Assembly (NCBI GenBank): GCA_017410145.1
Contig: JAFQRJ010000015.1
Coordinates: 62,001 to 126,000, forward strand
Direction of reading: 5' to 3'
Length of the DNA stretch: 64,000 nt
Source: Tyzzerella sp.
Lineage (GTDB): Bacteria; Bacillota; Clostridia; Lachnospirales; Lachnospiraceae
Position numbers and translations under genes: made by a program. The notes under the pieces were generated by a model, which was given only the letters and a program-made list of their open reading frames with translations, was not told where the DNA came from and searched no databases. Shown in pieces: positions 41,014 to 49,935 of this stretch (positions are counted from its first letter, which is position 1; each line of letters starts with the position of its first letter).

Positions 41014-41436
41014 ATGATAAATTTATTAACAGGGCAAAAAGGTAGCGGCAAGACTCAGATTATGATTGAAGCTGCAAACAAAAAAGCAAAGGAATGTGAC
41101 GGAAACGTAGTATTCATTAAGAACAGCCATAATGATACATATAGTTTATCGTTCGATATCAGAGCGATTGTAATGGCTGATTATCCTTCGATCCGTAGCA
41201 TCAGTGAATATACAGGTTTTATTTATGGTATGCTTAGTGCAAATAGTGATATTCAAGTAATCTTTATCGATGGTATTTTAAAACAAGCAGGTGTATGTCT
41301 TGACTGTATCCCAAGTTTTATCGATACTCTTGACACCATTTCAAAAGCACACAATGTAGACTTCTACGTAAGCCTTAGTGCAAGCAAAGAAGATTTAACA
41401 GGTGTTGATGCAGAAAAATGTAATTTTTTAAATTAA
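41014..41436 (+). CDS. Small P-loop protein of unknown function
   Basis: A 140-residue protein starting MINLLTGQKGSGKTQIMI, a clear Walker A (GQKGSGKT), with a Walker-B-like IQVIFIDGI at about 80-88. It lacks further ATPase subdomains. ATG 41014 has AAAGGAG upstream; a 22-residue longer frame is unsupported. Single-gene unit between two terminators. Nucleotide-binding role inferred only. Confidence 0.7.
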   Translation: MINLLTGQKGSGKTQIMIEAANKKAKECDGNVVFIKNSHNDTYSLSFDIRAIVMADYPSIRSISEYTGFIYGMLSANSDIQVIFIDGILKQAGVCLDCIPSFIDTLDTISKAHNVDFYVSLSASKEDLTGVDAEKCNFLN

Positions 41437-41445
41437 TGATGATAG

Positions 41446-41480
41446 AAAAATGGATGGGTAATTTCCCATCCATTTTTGTT
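41446..41480. terminator. Bidirectional terminator
   Basis: AAAAATGGATGGG (41446-41458) pairs with CCCATCCATTTTT (41465-41477). It serves the P-loop gene (+) and the zinc-ribbon gene (-). Confidence 0.8.
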
Positions 41481-41495
41481 GTATAGCCTTTTGTT

Positions 41496-41891
41496 TTAGC
41501 TGATTTTTGTAAATTCTGTTTTGCATTTCGGACATGTAATGCAAATGCGGCCTTTTCCCTTCGGAATGCGGATTTTCTGCTTGCATGTCGGACACTTGTA
41601 TATGTGATGTGTCTTGCGCTGGTTCATCAAGGATTTCTCCGAGCGGAACTTGGATACAATCTGATTTTTGATATTCAGATATTTCACATTCTCCTGATAG
41701 CGCTTCTGGATATTTCTTGAAAACATACGGTAGTACATATAGAACAATAATCCAAGTGACAGGAGCGAAAGGATTACACTATTCACAAATATATCAATGC
41801 CCCAAAGAATAATCCAAACTATCATTAGAAACTTGGAAAAGGCATCCATTCCGTAGCGTCCCATCATAAATCTTTGAAATCTTTCTCTCAT
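41496..41891 (-). CDS. Membrane protein with C-terminal zinc ribbon
   Basis: A 131-residue protein with two N-terminal membrane segments (FSKFLMIVWIILWGIDIFV and ILSLLSLGLLFYMYYRMF), a basic linker and a zinc ribbon (CPTCKQ ... CITCPKCK) at the C-terminus. Start at 41891 is preferred because AGGTG lies 7 bp upstream; the ATG two codons earlier is too close. Function unknown. Confidence 0.7.
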   Translation of the reverse strand: MRERFQRFMMGRYGMDAFSKFLMIVWIILWGIDIFVNSVILSLLSLGLLFYMYYRMFSRNIQKRYQENVKYLNIKNQIVSKFRSEKSLMNQRKTHHIYKCPTCKQKIRIPKGKGRICITCPKCKTEFTKIS

Positions 41892-42015
41892 AAACATTCA
41901 CCTCGAAAGAAGCATAACATATATTTCCAAGAAATAAAATTGTGAATTTATAAATAAAAATGAAAATTTTCTAAAAGGTTAAAAAAATAGGGTGTGAAAA
42001 CGGAGAGTGATATGG

Positions 42016-42021
42016 TATACT
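42016..42021 (+). promoter_or_regulatory. Probable -10 box of the pyrH operon
   Basis: TATACT preceded 17 bp upstream by a weak TGTGAA; about 44 bp before the pyrH ATG. Confidence 0.4.
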
Positions 42022-42064
42022 ATCCGTAAAAGGCAGAGCAAAGAACACATAAGGAGCAAATAAT

Positions 42065-42760
42065 ATGAAAAGAGTATTACTAAAGCTAAGTGGAGAAGCA
42101 CTTGCAGGAGATAAAAAGACAGGTTTTGATGAAGCTACTTGTATCGGTGTTGCCAAGCAGGTGAAGGAGCTGGTGGATGACGGTATTCAGGTCGCTATTG
42201 TAACCGGTGGCGGGAACTTCTGGCGAGGAAGAACCAGCGAGACCATTGACCGTACAAAGGCTGATCAGATTGGTATGCTTGCAACGGTGATGAACTGTAT
42301 TTATGTGTCAGATATCTTCAGACACGTGGGTATGCAGACAGAGATTTTTACACCATTTGTATGCGGAGCATTTACGAAATTATTTTCAAAGGATGCCGCA
42401 GTAGAAGCATTGAACGCAGGAAAAGTGATTTTCTTTGCGGGTGGAACGGGACATCCTTATTTTTCAACGGATACAGGAGCAGTTCTTCGTGCCATTGAGA
42501 TTGATGCAGATGCTATGTTGCTTGCAAAGGCGATTGATGGTATTTATGACAGCGATCCGAAATTGAATCCGGAGGCGAAAAAGTACGATGAGATTTCCAT
42601 TCAGGAGACCATCGATAAGCGTCTGGCGGCAGTGGATTTGGCAGCATCTATTCTTTGTATGGAGAATAAAATGCCGATGTTAGTATTTGGTTTGAATGAA
42701 AAGAATAGTATTGTTGAAACAATGAAAGGAACATTTACAGGTACGAAGGTAACTGTATAA
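42065..42760 (+). CDS. pyrH: UMP kinase
   Basis: A 231-residue amino-acid-kinase-fold enzyme: LKLSGEALAG, VTGGGNFWRGR, DQIGMLATVMN and FAGGTGHPYFSTDT are family signatures. It phosphorylates UMP to UDP and is normally hexameric and GTP/UTP regulated. AAGGAG precedes the ATG. First gene of the pyrH-frr-uppS-cdsA-dxr-rseP order. Confidence 0.97.
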   Translation: MKRVLLKLSGEALAGDKKTGFDEATCIGVAKQVKELVDDGIQVAIVTGGGNFWRGRTSETIDRTKADQIGMLATVMNCIYVSDIFRHVGMQTEIFTPFVCGAFTKLFSKDAAVEALNAGKVIFFAGGTGHPYFSTDTGAVLRAIEIDADAMLLAKAIDGIYDSDPKLNPEAKKYDEISIQETIDKRLAAVDLAASILCMENKMPMLVFGLNEKNSIVETMKGTFTGTKVTV

Positions 42761-42791
42761 TGATAGAAAATTATAACTGGAGGATTTTATT

Positions 42792-43343
42792 ATGAATGAG
42801 AGATTACAGGTATTTGATACAAAGATGCAGAAATCAGTTGCAAGCTTAGAGTCTGAATTATCAACTATTCGTGCAGGACGTGCGAACCCAAATGTGTTAA
42901 ACAAATTGACAGTGGATTACTATGGAATCCCGACACCGATTCAACAGGTGGCTAATATTTCTGTTCCGGAAGCACGTATGATTCAGATTCAACCATGGGA
43001 AAAGAGCTTGATTAAAGAGATTGAAAAAGCCATTATGACATCTGATATCGGAATCAATCCGAACAATGACGGTTCTGTGATTCGTTTGATTTTCCCGGAA
43101 TTGACTGAGGACCGCAGAAAAGAGATCGTAAAGGATGTAAAGAAAAAAGGAGAAGCAGCGAAGGTTGCAATTCGAAACATTCGTCGTGATGGTAACGATG
43201 CATTTAAGAAATTAAAAGGTACGGAAGTTTCAGAAGACGAAATCAAAGATTTGGAAGATGAATTACAAAAATTGACGGACAAATACATTGCAAACATTGA
43301 CAAAGCAGTGGATGCGAAGTCCAAAGAGGTACTTACAGTATAG
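42792..43343 (+). CDS. frr: Ribosome recycling factor
   Basis: A 183-residue protein of standard RRF length: TIRAGRANPNVLNKL, YYGIPTPIQQVANI, IQPWEKSLIKEIEKAI, then the long helical hairpin to KSKEVLTV. It splits post-termination ribosomes together with EF-G. GGAGG precedes the ATG. Confidence 0.97.
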   Translation: MNERLQVFDTKMQKSVASLESELSTIRAGRANPNVLNKLTVDYYGIPTPIQQVANISVPEARMIQIQPWEKSLIKEIEKAIMTSDIGINPNNDGSVIRLIFPELTEDRRKEIVKDVKKKGEAAKVAIRNIRRDGNDAFKKLKGTEVSEDEIKDLEDELQKLTDKYIANIDKAVDAKSKEVLTV

Positions 43344-43359
43344 TTAAATAAGAATGAGG

Positions 43360-43448
43360 GAAGATAAGTGAGGAAAGACCTCGCTTATCTTCTTGTATAA
43401 TAAGAAATTTTGCAATTTCTTATTATACAAGAACGCTCCGCAGGAGCG
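43360..43448. repeat. Three consecutive hairpins between frr and uppS
   Basis: Hairpin 1 (43360-43392) pairs GAAGATAAG-GAGG with CCTC-CTTATCTTC. Hairpin 2 (43391-43432) is a perfect stem of about 18 bp, starting CTTGTATAATAAGAAATT, with a TTGC loop. Hairpin 3 (43434-43448) pairs CGCTCC with GGAGCG. None is followed by a good T run in the + direction except hairpin 1 (CTTCTTGT). The group probably tunes or blocks read-through from pyrH-frr into uppS. Confidence 0.6.
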
Positions 43449-43473
43449 CATAAATTGAATGGAGGTGCCGAAC

Positions 43474-44187
43474 TTGAACGTACCACAACATATAGCGATT
43501 ATCTTGGACGGTAATGGTCGCTGGGCAAAAAAGAAGGGTATGCCGAGAAGTTATGGGCATACACAGGGTAGTAAGAATGTAGAGCGTATTTGCGAAGAGG
43601 CATATAAAATGGGTGTGAAATATTTGACCGTATATGCATTTTCCACAGAGAATTGGAAGCGTCCGAAAGACGAAGTGGATACGCTGATGGGCTTGCTTCG
43701 AAATTATATGAAAACTTGTTTGAAAACCGCGGAGAAGAACCGTATGCGTGTGCGCGTCATTGGTGACAAGACTGCTTTGGATGCGGATATTCGAAAAAGG
43801 ATTGCAGAATTGGAAGAAGCGACGAAGAATAACGATGGCCTGTGTTTCCAGATTGCATTGAACTATGGAAGTCGAGATGAAATGATTCGTGCCATGAAGA
43901 AGATGGCTGCAGATTGTGTGGATGGCAAAGTGGGATTGGAGCAGGTGGATGAGGCTTTGTTTGAGACTTATTTGGATACCCATGACATACCGGATCCGGA
44001 TTTGATGATACGTACTAGTGGGGAACAGAGATTATCCAATTATCTTTTATGGCAGTTGGCCTATAGCGAGTTTTATTTTACCGATGTATTGTGGCCGGAT
44101 TTTACAAAAGAAGATTTAGCGAAAGCGATTGAGTACTACAATTGTAGAGACAGACGTTTTGGCGGTGTGAAGGAAGGAGAAAACTAA
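43474..44187 (+). CDS. uppS: Undecaprenyl diphosphate synthase
   Basis: A 237-residue cis-prenyltransferase: HIAIILDGNGRWA (with the catalytic Asp), YGHTQGSKNVERI, YAFSTENWKRP and RTSGEQRLSNYLLWQ. It makes C55-PP, the carrier for peptidoglycan and for the glycan cluster at the start of this window. I chose TTG 43474 because GGAGGTG lies 6 bp upstream and homologues begin just there; ATG 43459 overlaps that site. TAATG overlap with cdsA. Confidence 0.95.
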   Translation: MNVPQHIAIILDGNGRWAKKKGMPRSYGHTQGSKNVERICEEAYKMGVKYLTVYAFSTENWKRPKDEVDTLMGLLRNYMKTCLKTAEKNRMRVRVIGDKTALDADIRKRIAELEEATKNNDGLCFQIALNYGSRDEMIRAMKKMAADCVDGKVGLEQVDEALFETYLDTHDIPDPDLMIRTSGEQRLSNYLLWQLAYSEFYFTDVLWPDFTKEDLAKAIEYYNCRDRRFGGVKEGEN

Positions 44188-44987
44188 TGTTTAAGACAAG
44201 ATTATTAAGTGGAATTTTACTTGTGATTATTGCATTAGCAACGATTGTTACCGGTGGAGATGTTTTGTTTGCAACACTTCTCATGATTAGTTTCATCGGG
44301 ATGACAGAGATTTATAAAGTGTTGGAAATTGGCGGCACGCTTCTTGGGATAGCCGGATATGTTGCAGCAGTGGCATATTATTTCTTGCTTCGTTTGAACA
44401 GAGCGGATTTGGTGACTATGCTTTGTATCCTATATTTAATCTTGATTATGGTTATTTATGTGTTCTCCTATCCGAAATATCGTTCTGAGCAGATTATGCT
44501 TGCATTTTTTGGATTATTTTATGTAGCGTTTATGCTTTCTTATGTATATCAGATTCGTATGCTTCCGCAGGGCGCGTTCCTGGTTTGGCTGGTATTTATT
44601 TGCTCTTGGGGATGTGATACCTGTGCATATTGTGTGGGAATGCTGTTTGGCAAACATAAAATGGCACCAAAGCTTAGCCCGAAGAAATCCGTGGAAGGTG
44701 CAGTCGGCGGTGTAGTGGGAGCAGCTCTTTTGGGTGTGCTTTATGCCTTCGCAATGAACCGTTTTGTGCCTGGTGCTGAGGCGGATGCTCTGCAATATGC
44801 AATCCTTTGCGCGGTTGGCGCGTTGATTTCCATGGTGGGTGACTTGGCTGCATCGGCAATCAAAAGGAATCACGATATCAAGGATTATGGAAATTTAATT
44901 CCGGGTCATGGCGGAATCTTAGACCGTTTTGACAGTGTGATTTTCACAGCACCGATTATTTATTATATGGCAATTATCTTATTGTAG
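44187..44987 (+). CDS. cdsA: Phosphatidate cytidylyltransferase
   Basis: A 266-residue membrane protein with about seven to eight hydrophobic segments and the C-terminal CdsA signature SMVGDLAASAIKRNHDIKDYGNLIPGHGGILDR (read in parts: SMVGDLAASAIKR, KDYGNLIPGHGG, LDRFDS). It converts phosphatidic acid and CTP to CDP-diacylglycerol. Overlaps uppS by 1 bp. Confidence 0.96.
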   Translation: MFKTRLLSGILLVIIALATIVTGGDVLFATLLMISFIGMTEIYKVLEIGGTLLGIAGYVAAVAYYFLLRLNRADLVTMLCILYLILIMVIYVFSYPKYRSEQIMLAFFGLFYVAFMLSYVYQIRMLPQGAFLVWLVFICSWGCDTCAYCVGMLFGKHKMAPKLSPKKSVEGAVGGVVGAALLGVLYAFAMNRFVPGAEADALQYAILCAVGALISMVGDLAASAIKRNHDIKDYGNLIPGHGGILDRFDSVIFTAPIIYYMAIILL

Positions 44988-44999
44988 GAGATTAACCGG

Positions 45000-46142
45000 A
45001 TGAAAAAGATAGCAATTTTAGGTTCTACAGGTTCTATTGGAACACAAACTTTGGAAGTTGTCAGAGAAAATGGCGATATTCAAGTCTTAGGACTGGCTGC
45101 CGGTAATAATATTAAATTATTAGAGGCACAAATTCGTGAATTTCATCCAAAAGTTGTTGCAGTTTGGGCAGAGGAAAAAGCGAAAGAACTGCGTGACAAT
45201 GTGCGAGACATGGATGTAAAGATTGTCTCCGGGATGGAAGGCTTGATTGAGGTTTCTGTTTTGGAAGAAACGGAAATCTTGGTGACTGCGATTGTTGGAA
45301 TGATTGGTATACGGCCAACCATTGAAGCAATCAAGGCAGGGAAAAATATTGCCCTTGCCAACAAAGAGACTTTAGTGACGGCAGGGCACATTATTATGCC
45401 TCTTGCCAAGGAGCATCATGTGGCAATTCTGCCGGTAGATAGTGAGCATAGTGCGATTTTTCAGTCCTTACAGGGAAGTGAAAGAGGCGCACTGCACAAG
45501 ATTTTATTGACGGCTTCCGGTGGTCCTTTTCGAGGAAAAACCAAAGAGGAACTTGCTGATATTCAGGTAGAGGATGCGCTGAAGCATCCGAACTGGGAGA
45601 TGGGAAGAAAGATTACCATTGATTCCTCTACCTTGGTGAATAAGGGGCTTGAGGTTATTGAGGCTAAGTGGCTGTTTGATGTGGACATTGACCAGATTGA
45701 AGTTGTGGTTCATCCGCAGAGTATTATCCACTCCATGGTTGAGTATGTGGATGGTGCGATTATCGCGGAACTTGGAACGCCGGATATGAAGTTGCCGATT
45801 CAATACGCACTATATTATCCGGAGAGAAGATATCTTCCTGGTGAACGTGTGAATTTTGCGACGTTGTCTCAATTGACGTTTGAAAAGCCGGATTTGGAAA
45901 CATTTTACGGTTTGCAACTTGCAATGGAAGCAGGAAAAAAAGGCGGTTCTCTGCCAACTGTATTTAATGCGGCCAACGAACTTGCAGTGAGCAAATTCTT
46001 GAATCGCAAGATACAATATCTGGAGATTCCGGAGATTATAGAAGCTTGTATGAAGCAACATAAAAATATTGCCTGTCCGACAGTGGATGAAATCTTATCT
46101 ACGGAGCAGGAAGTATATGAACAAATAGAAAGTAGGTGGTAG
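45000..46142 (+). CDS. dxr: 1-deoxy-D-xylulose 5-phosphate reductoisomerase
   Basis: A 380-residue MEP-pathway enzyme: GSTGSIGTQTLEVV (NADPH site), ALANKETLVTAG, PVDSEHSAIFQSL, GGPFRG and WEMGRKITIDSSTLVNKG. It makes 2-C-methylerythritol 4-phosphate for isoprenoids, feeding uppS. It starts 12 bp after cdsA with GGAG upstream. Confidence 0.97.
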   Translation: MKKIAILGSTGSIGTQTLEVVRENGDIQVLGLAAGNNIKLLEAQIREFHPKVVAVWAEEKAKELRDNVRDMDVKIVSGMEGLIEVSVLEETEILVTAIVGMIGIRPTIEAIKAGKNIALANKETLVTAGHIIMPLAKEHHVAILPVDSEHSAIFQSLQGSERGALHKILLTASGGPFRGKTKEELADIQVEDALKHPNWEMGRKITIDSSTLVNKGLEVIEAKWLFDVDIDQIEVVVHPQSIIHSMVEYVDGAIIAELGTPDMKLPIQYALYYPERRYLPGERVNFATLSQLTFEKPDLETFYGLQLAMEAGKKGGSLPTVFNAANELAVSKFLNRKIQYLEIPEIIEACMKQHKNIACPTVDEILSTEQEVYEQIESRW

Positions 46143-46143
46143 A

Positions 46144-47172
46144 GTGGGCATCATTCTTGCAATTATCGTGTTTGGCTTGATTATTTTTGTGCATGAAATG
46201 GGGCACTTTTTACTCGCAAAAGCAAATGGAATACGTGTGGATGAATTTTCACTTGGAATGGGACCTAGACTGTTCAGTTTTGTGAAAGGGGAGACCAGAT
46301 ATTCTCTGAAACTACTGCCGATTGGCGGTTCCTGTATGATGGGGGAAGATGATGTTGAGGATGTTGGTGAAGGCAGTTTTAACAGCAAGTCTGTCTGGGC
46401 AAGAATTTCTGTTGTAGCGGCAGGTGCTGTTTTCAACTTTATTTTGGCTCTCGTTTTCTCCATGATTGTGGTGGGGTATACCGGATATGATGAGCCTGTT
46501 ATATCGGGTGTAATCGAAGACTTTCCGGCTGAAGAAGCCGGTATGCAGGCGGGAGACCGTATCGTTAAGATGAACAATAAAAAGATCAACATCTGGCGCG
46601 AGGTTACGTACTACAATATGTTTCATCCGGGCGAGACTGTGGATTTGATTTATGAACGCGATGGAGAAAAACACGAGGTTACCATTACTCCAAAGCAGGA
46701 TGAAGATGGTAGTTATCTGTTGGGTGTCACATCGCCTGGAGAGTTAAAGAAGGCAAACTTATTTACGGCTTTGAAATATGGCATCTATGAAGTGAAGTTC
46801 TGGATAGCCACTACCTTGGAGAGCTTGAAGATGCTAGTGACAGGTACGGTTGGTATGGACCAACTTTCCGGTCCGGTTGGCATCGTTGATGTGGTGGATG
46901 AGACTTACCAGCAAAGCAAGGATTATGGTGTGGTTGTTGTGATTATGCAGATGCTGAACATCGGTATCTTAATCTCTGCAAACCTTGGTGTCATGAACCT
47001 ATTGCCACTGCCGGCATTGGATGGCGGAAGATTGGTGTTCATGTTTATTGAGGCAATTCGCGGCAAACGTGTTTCGCCGGAAAAAGAAGGTTGGGTACAT
47101 GGAATCGGTATGATTCTTTTGCTGGCACTCATGGCATTTGTATTATTCAATGATGTGAAAAGATTATTTTAA
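46144..47172 (+). CDS. rseP: Site-2 protease RseP family
   Basis: A 342-residue intramembrane zinc metalloprotease: VHEMGH at about 17-22 (HExxH), FSLGMGP, one PDZ domain (about 115-190: EEAGMQAGDRIVKMNNKKI) and the NLLPLPALDGGRLVF motif with the third zinc ligand. It cleaves anti-sigma factors or signal-peptide remnants in the membrane. GTG start 1 bp after dxr, with GGTGG upstream. Confidence 0.95.
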   Translation: MGIILAIIVFGLIIFVHEMGHFLLAKANGIRVDEFSLGMGPRLFSFVKGETRYSLKLLPIGGSCMMGEDDVEDVGEGSFNSKSVWARISVVAAGAVFNFILALVFSMIVVGYTGYDEPVISGVIEDFPAEEAGMQAGDRIVKMNNKKINIWREVTYYNMFHPGETVDLIYERDGEKHEVTITPKQDEDGSYLLGVTSPGELKKANLFTALKYGIYEVKFWIATTLESLKMLVTGTVGMDQLSGPVGIVDVVDETYQQSKDYGVVVVIMQMLNIGILISANLGVMNLLPLPALDGGRLVFMFIEAIRGKRVSPEKEGWVHGIGMILLLALMAFVLFNDVKRLF

Positions 47173-47227
47173 ATGGTGTGCCACTGATGGATGCGCTGTA
47201 AATCGCTGATGGATGTGGTTTTGATGT

Positions 47228-47275
47228 AAACGGGTATATGGAGAAAATGTTTCTTCGTATACCCGTTTGTTTGTA
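47228..47275 (+). terminator. Terminator after rseP
   Basis: AAACGGGTATA (47228-47238) pairs with TATACCCGTTT (47258-47268), then GTTTGTATTTT. It closes the pyrH-to-rseP gene block. Confidence 0.75.
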
Positions 47276-47292
47276 TTTTATATACCATGGAA

Positions 47293-47703
47293 TTACTGTA
47301 TATAAGTTTCCCTCGTGATTATCTCGTGTGAATTTCCTGCAAAATCAATTGTTTCAATCAATTTCCATTCATTTAAATTCAAGTCTAATTTGAAGTCGGA
47401 TGGATATCTGCGGTTCCATTTGTATACAATCAATTGTTCAATCTTATCTTGATAAGGCATTAGTTTTTCGTTCTCAACAAAGCAATATGAACCTTCGCCG
47501 GCATGGGAAATAGCATTATCTCTCGCTTGGATGGCTAGATTTGTTTTGACATTTTCGTCAATAAAAAGTTTCTCTGAAAATGGGCTAACCCACAATTCTT
47601 TCGTCAAACCGGCGATGTCTTCTATTACTTTGATATCTTTGCTTTGCCGTCTGTTGTGAAATAACATGCCTTGGTCTTCATCTATACAAATTATTACGTT
47701 CAT
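47293..47703 (-). CDS. Conserved protein of unknown function (lineage-typical, 136 residues)
   Basis: A soluble 136-residue protein: MNVIICIDEDQGMLFHNRRQ at the N-terminus, AGEGSYCFVEN in the middle, then YKWNRRYPSDFKLDL and a final TRETYIQ. I recall similar Lachnospiraceae proteins carrying the doubtful label 'ribonuclease Z', but none of the metallo-beta-lactamase motifs of RNase Z are visible, so that name should not be used. Start at 47703 has AAAGGTG 6 bp upstream. Confidence 0.65.
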   Translation of the reverse strand: MNVIICIDEDQGMLFHNRRQSKDIKVIEDIAGLTKELWVSPFSEKLFIDENVKTNLAIQARDNAISHAGEGSYCFVENEKLMPYQDKIEQLIVYKWNRRYPSDFKLDLNLNEWKLIETIDFAGNSHEIITRETYIQ

Positions 47704-47767
47704 GGTTTTCACCTTTCTCATTCATTTACATACAATAATAGTAACAGATTTTTAGCGAGGTATCCAG

Positions 47768-49090
47768 ATGAATATTCTGAAAGCTTCTCAAATAAATAAT
47801 GGGGGCAATACAAGGGACAACAGAAATATAGGAAATAGCAGAGATGTTTCTAACAATATAGACACAGGACGTTTGCAAATCAGTGTCACTTCGGCAATCA
47901 ATTCTTTCCCGGTTGCGGATGCGACGATTTCCATTTCCTATACAGGGGTTCCGAATGCGACATTGGAACAACTTCGAACAAATTCTTCGGGACAAACAGA
48001 GACCATAGAATTAGATGCACCACCTGTGGAACTTAGCTTGAATCCAAATAATGAGATTCAACCGTATTCGGAATACACATTAAATGTAACGGCTCCGGGA
48101 TTTGAGCCGATTAGTATTTCCGGCACGGAAATACTGGCCAATGAGACGGCACTTCAAAACATTACAATGAACCCAAGTGAACCGGATGAAACGGGAGAGG
48201 AAGTTTTTGTGATACCGGGGCACACCCTTTATGAAGAATACCCACCGAAGATTCCGGAACCGGAGATTAAGCCGGTTCGTGAGACCGGGGAAATTGTACT
48301 TAGCCGTGTGGTTGTTCCGGAATACATTGTGGTTCACGATGGAACACCCAATGACACAACGGCCAGAGACTATTATGTGAAATATAGGGATTATATTAAG
48401 AACGTGGCTTCCAGTGAGATTTATGCAACCTGGCCTGCAAACACAATCCGTGCAAATGTGCTTGCAATCATGTCGTTTACTTTAAATCGAGTTTATACAG
48501 AATGGTATCGAAACCAAGGATATGATTTTACAATTACTTCGTCTACGGCATTCGACCACAAATGGATTCCAGAGCGAAACATTTACACAAATATTTCATT
48601 GATTGTTGATGAACTCTTTTCGAATTATTTGTCCCGTCCAAACGTGAGACAGCCGATTTTAACACAGTATTGTGATGGAAACAGAGTAAGTTGTCCAGGC
48701 TGGATGACACAGTGGGGCAGCAAGGCCCTTGGTGACCAAGGATATTCCGCAATCGAGATTCTTCGGTATTTTTATGGTGATAATATGTATATTAATACGG
48801 CAGAAGAAATTTCCGGTATTCCTTCTTCTTGGCCGGGATATATCCTTTCCCAAGGTTCAACCGGTGATAAGGTTCGTCAGGTACAGGAGCAGTTGGCTGT
48901 GATTTCCGGTGCATATCCTGCAATTCCTAGAGTTACGGCGGACGGGGTCTATGGTCCTGCTACGGCTGAGGCAGTGCGCGAGTTCCAGTCTGTTTTCGGA
49001 CTTCCGGAAACGGGAACCATCGATTATCGAACATGGTATAAGATATCGGAAATCTATGTGGGTGTTTCCAGAATTGCTGAATTGGTATAA
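47768..49090 (+). CDS. SpoIID-like / peptidoglycan-binding protein
   Basis: A 440-residue protein: an N-terminal beta-rich domain (about 35-140) resembling a carboxypeptidase-regulatory or Ig-like fold, a proline-rich linker, a SpoIID-like domain (about 185-345: ASSEIYATWPANTIRANVLA, then SSTAFDHKWIPE) and a C-terminal PG_binding_1 domain (QGSTGDKVRQVQEQL, VYGPATAEAVREFQ). No signal peptide is visible. Such proteins occur in spore-forming Clostridia and act on or near the cell wall; the exact role is unknown. Confidence 0.75.
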   Translation: MNILKASQINNGGNTRDNRNIGNSRDVSNNIDTGRLQISVTSAINSFPVADATISISYTGVPNATLEQLRTNSSGQTETIELDAPPVELSLNPNNEIQPYSEYTLNVTAPGFEPISISGTEILANETALQNITMNPSEPDETGEEVFVIPGHTLYEEYPPKIPEPEIKPVRETGEIVLSRVVVPEYIVVHDGTPNDTTARDYYVKYRDYIKNVASSEIYATWPANTIRANVLAIMSFTLNRVYTEWYRNQGYDFTITSSTAFDHKWIPERNIYTNISLIVDELFSNYLSRPNVRQPILTQYCDGNRVSCPGWMTQWGSKALGDQGYSAIEILRYFYGDNMYINTAEEISGIPSSWPGYILSQGSTGDKVRQVQEQLAVISGAYPAIPRVTADGVYGPATAEAVREFQSVFGLPETGTIDYRTWYKISEIYVGVSRIAELV

Positions 49091-49097
49091 TATTTTT

Positions 49098-49126
49098 AAA
49101 GGGGACTTTCGAAGTCTCCTTTTTTC
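49098..49126 (+). terminator. Terminator after the SpoIID-like gene
   Basis: GGGGACTT pairs with AAGTCTCC (one wobble) with a short loop at 49101-49118, followed by T7. Confidence 0.8.
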
Positions 49127-49164
49127 TGTTAGTATAGAATTATATAAAATGTGGGAGAATGGAT

Positions 49165-49863
49165 ATGAAGAAGTCAAAGAGAATTTGGGCGTTATTATTT
49201 GTCATCGTGCTTTTGTTGGCTTATGAGATACGTGATATGCACACCGAGGAAAAGGAAACGATTTTTGCAGAGACCTTGGATGATATTCCGGCGTATGCAG
49301 GGGAGCCGTATGTGGTTTTAAATGATAATGAGCCTCTTTTTACAGAAGAGGATATGGTGACGGAATCTTATGAATACTATAGTGAATTAGATCAAGATGG
49401 GAAATGCGGCGTTGTGGAGGCCAGCATCGGACAGGATATTATGCCTACAGAAGACAGGGGAAGTATCGGTCAGGTAAAGCCAAGCGGATGGCAGACCATT
49501 AAGTATGAACATGTGGATGGTAAATATTTGTATAATCGTTGCCATTTGATTGGATTTCAGTTAACCGGGGAAAATGCAAATGAGAAGAATTTGATTACCG
49601 GAACTAGATACATGAATGTGGAAGGTATGCTTCCCTTTGAAAATATGGTGGCGGATTATGTGAAAGAAACAGGAAACCATGTAGTATATCGTGTCACTCC
49701 AATTTATGAGGGGGATAACTTGGTGGCTTCCGGGGTACAGATGGAAGCAAAATCCGTGGAAGATGAGGGAGATGGAATCTGTTTTAATGTGTACATTTAT
49801 AATGTGCAGCCGGGTGTTGAAATCGACTATGCAACCGGAAAAAGTAAGCTTTCTGAGCCTTAA
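49165..49863 (+). CDS. Membrane-anchored DNA/RNA non-specific endonuclease
   Basis: A 232-residue protein with an N-terminal membrane anchor (IWALLFVIVLLLAYEI) and a nuclease domain of the PF13930 type: DRGSIGQVKPSGWQ, YNRCHLIGFQLTGEN (catalytic His, metal Asn) and EKNLITGTRYMN. Related extracellular nucleases take part in DNA uptake or nucleotide scavenging. ATG 49165 has GGGAG 7 bp upstream; the ATG six bases earlier is too close. Confidence 0.85.
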   Translation: MKKSKRIWALLFVIVLLLAYEIRDMHTEEKETIFAETLDDIPAYAGEPYVVLNDNEPLFTEEDMVTESYEYYSELDQDGKCGVVEASIGQDIMPTEDRGSIGQVKPSGWQTIKYEHVDGKYLYNRCHLIGFQLTGENANEKNLITGTRYMNVEGMLPFENMVADYVKETGNHVVYRVTPIYEGDNLVASGVQMEAKSVEDEGDGICFNVYIYNVQPGVEIDYATGKSKLSEP

Positions 49864-49935
49864 AATTTTGTTGTATTTGAACAGATATAATGGTATGATT
49901 AAAGGTAGCGAAATAAGAAGAAATGAGGATTATCA

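Noticed and set aside
43423..43983. 186-residue antisense ORF over uppS
   Set aside because: Shadow of the conserved uppS frame; composition unlike a protein and no signals.
47293..47703. Ribonuclease Z
   Set aside because: The metallo-beta-lactamase HxHxDH motif is absent and the protein is less than half the needed length.
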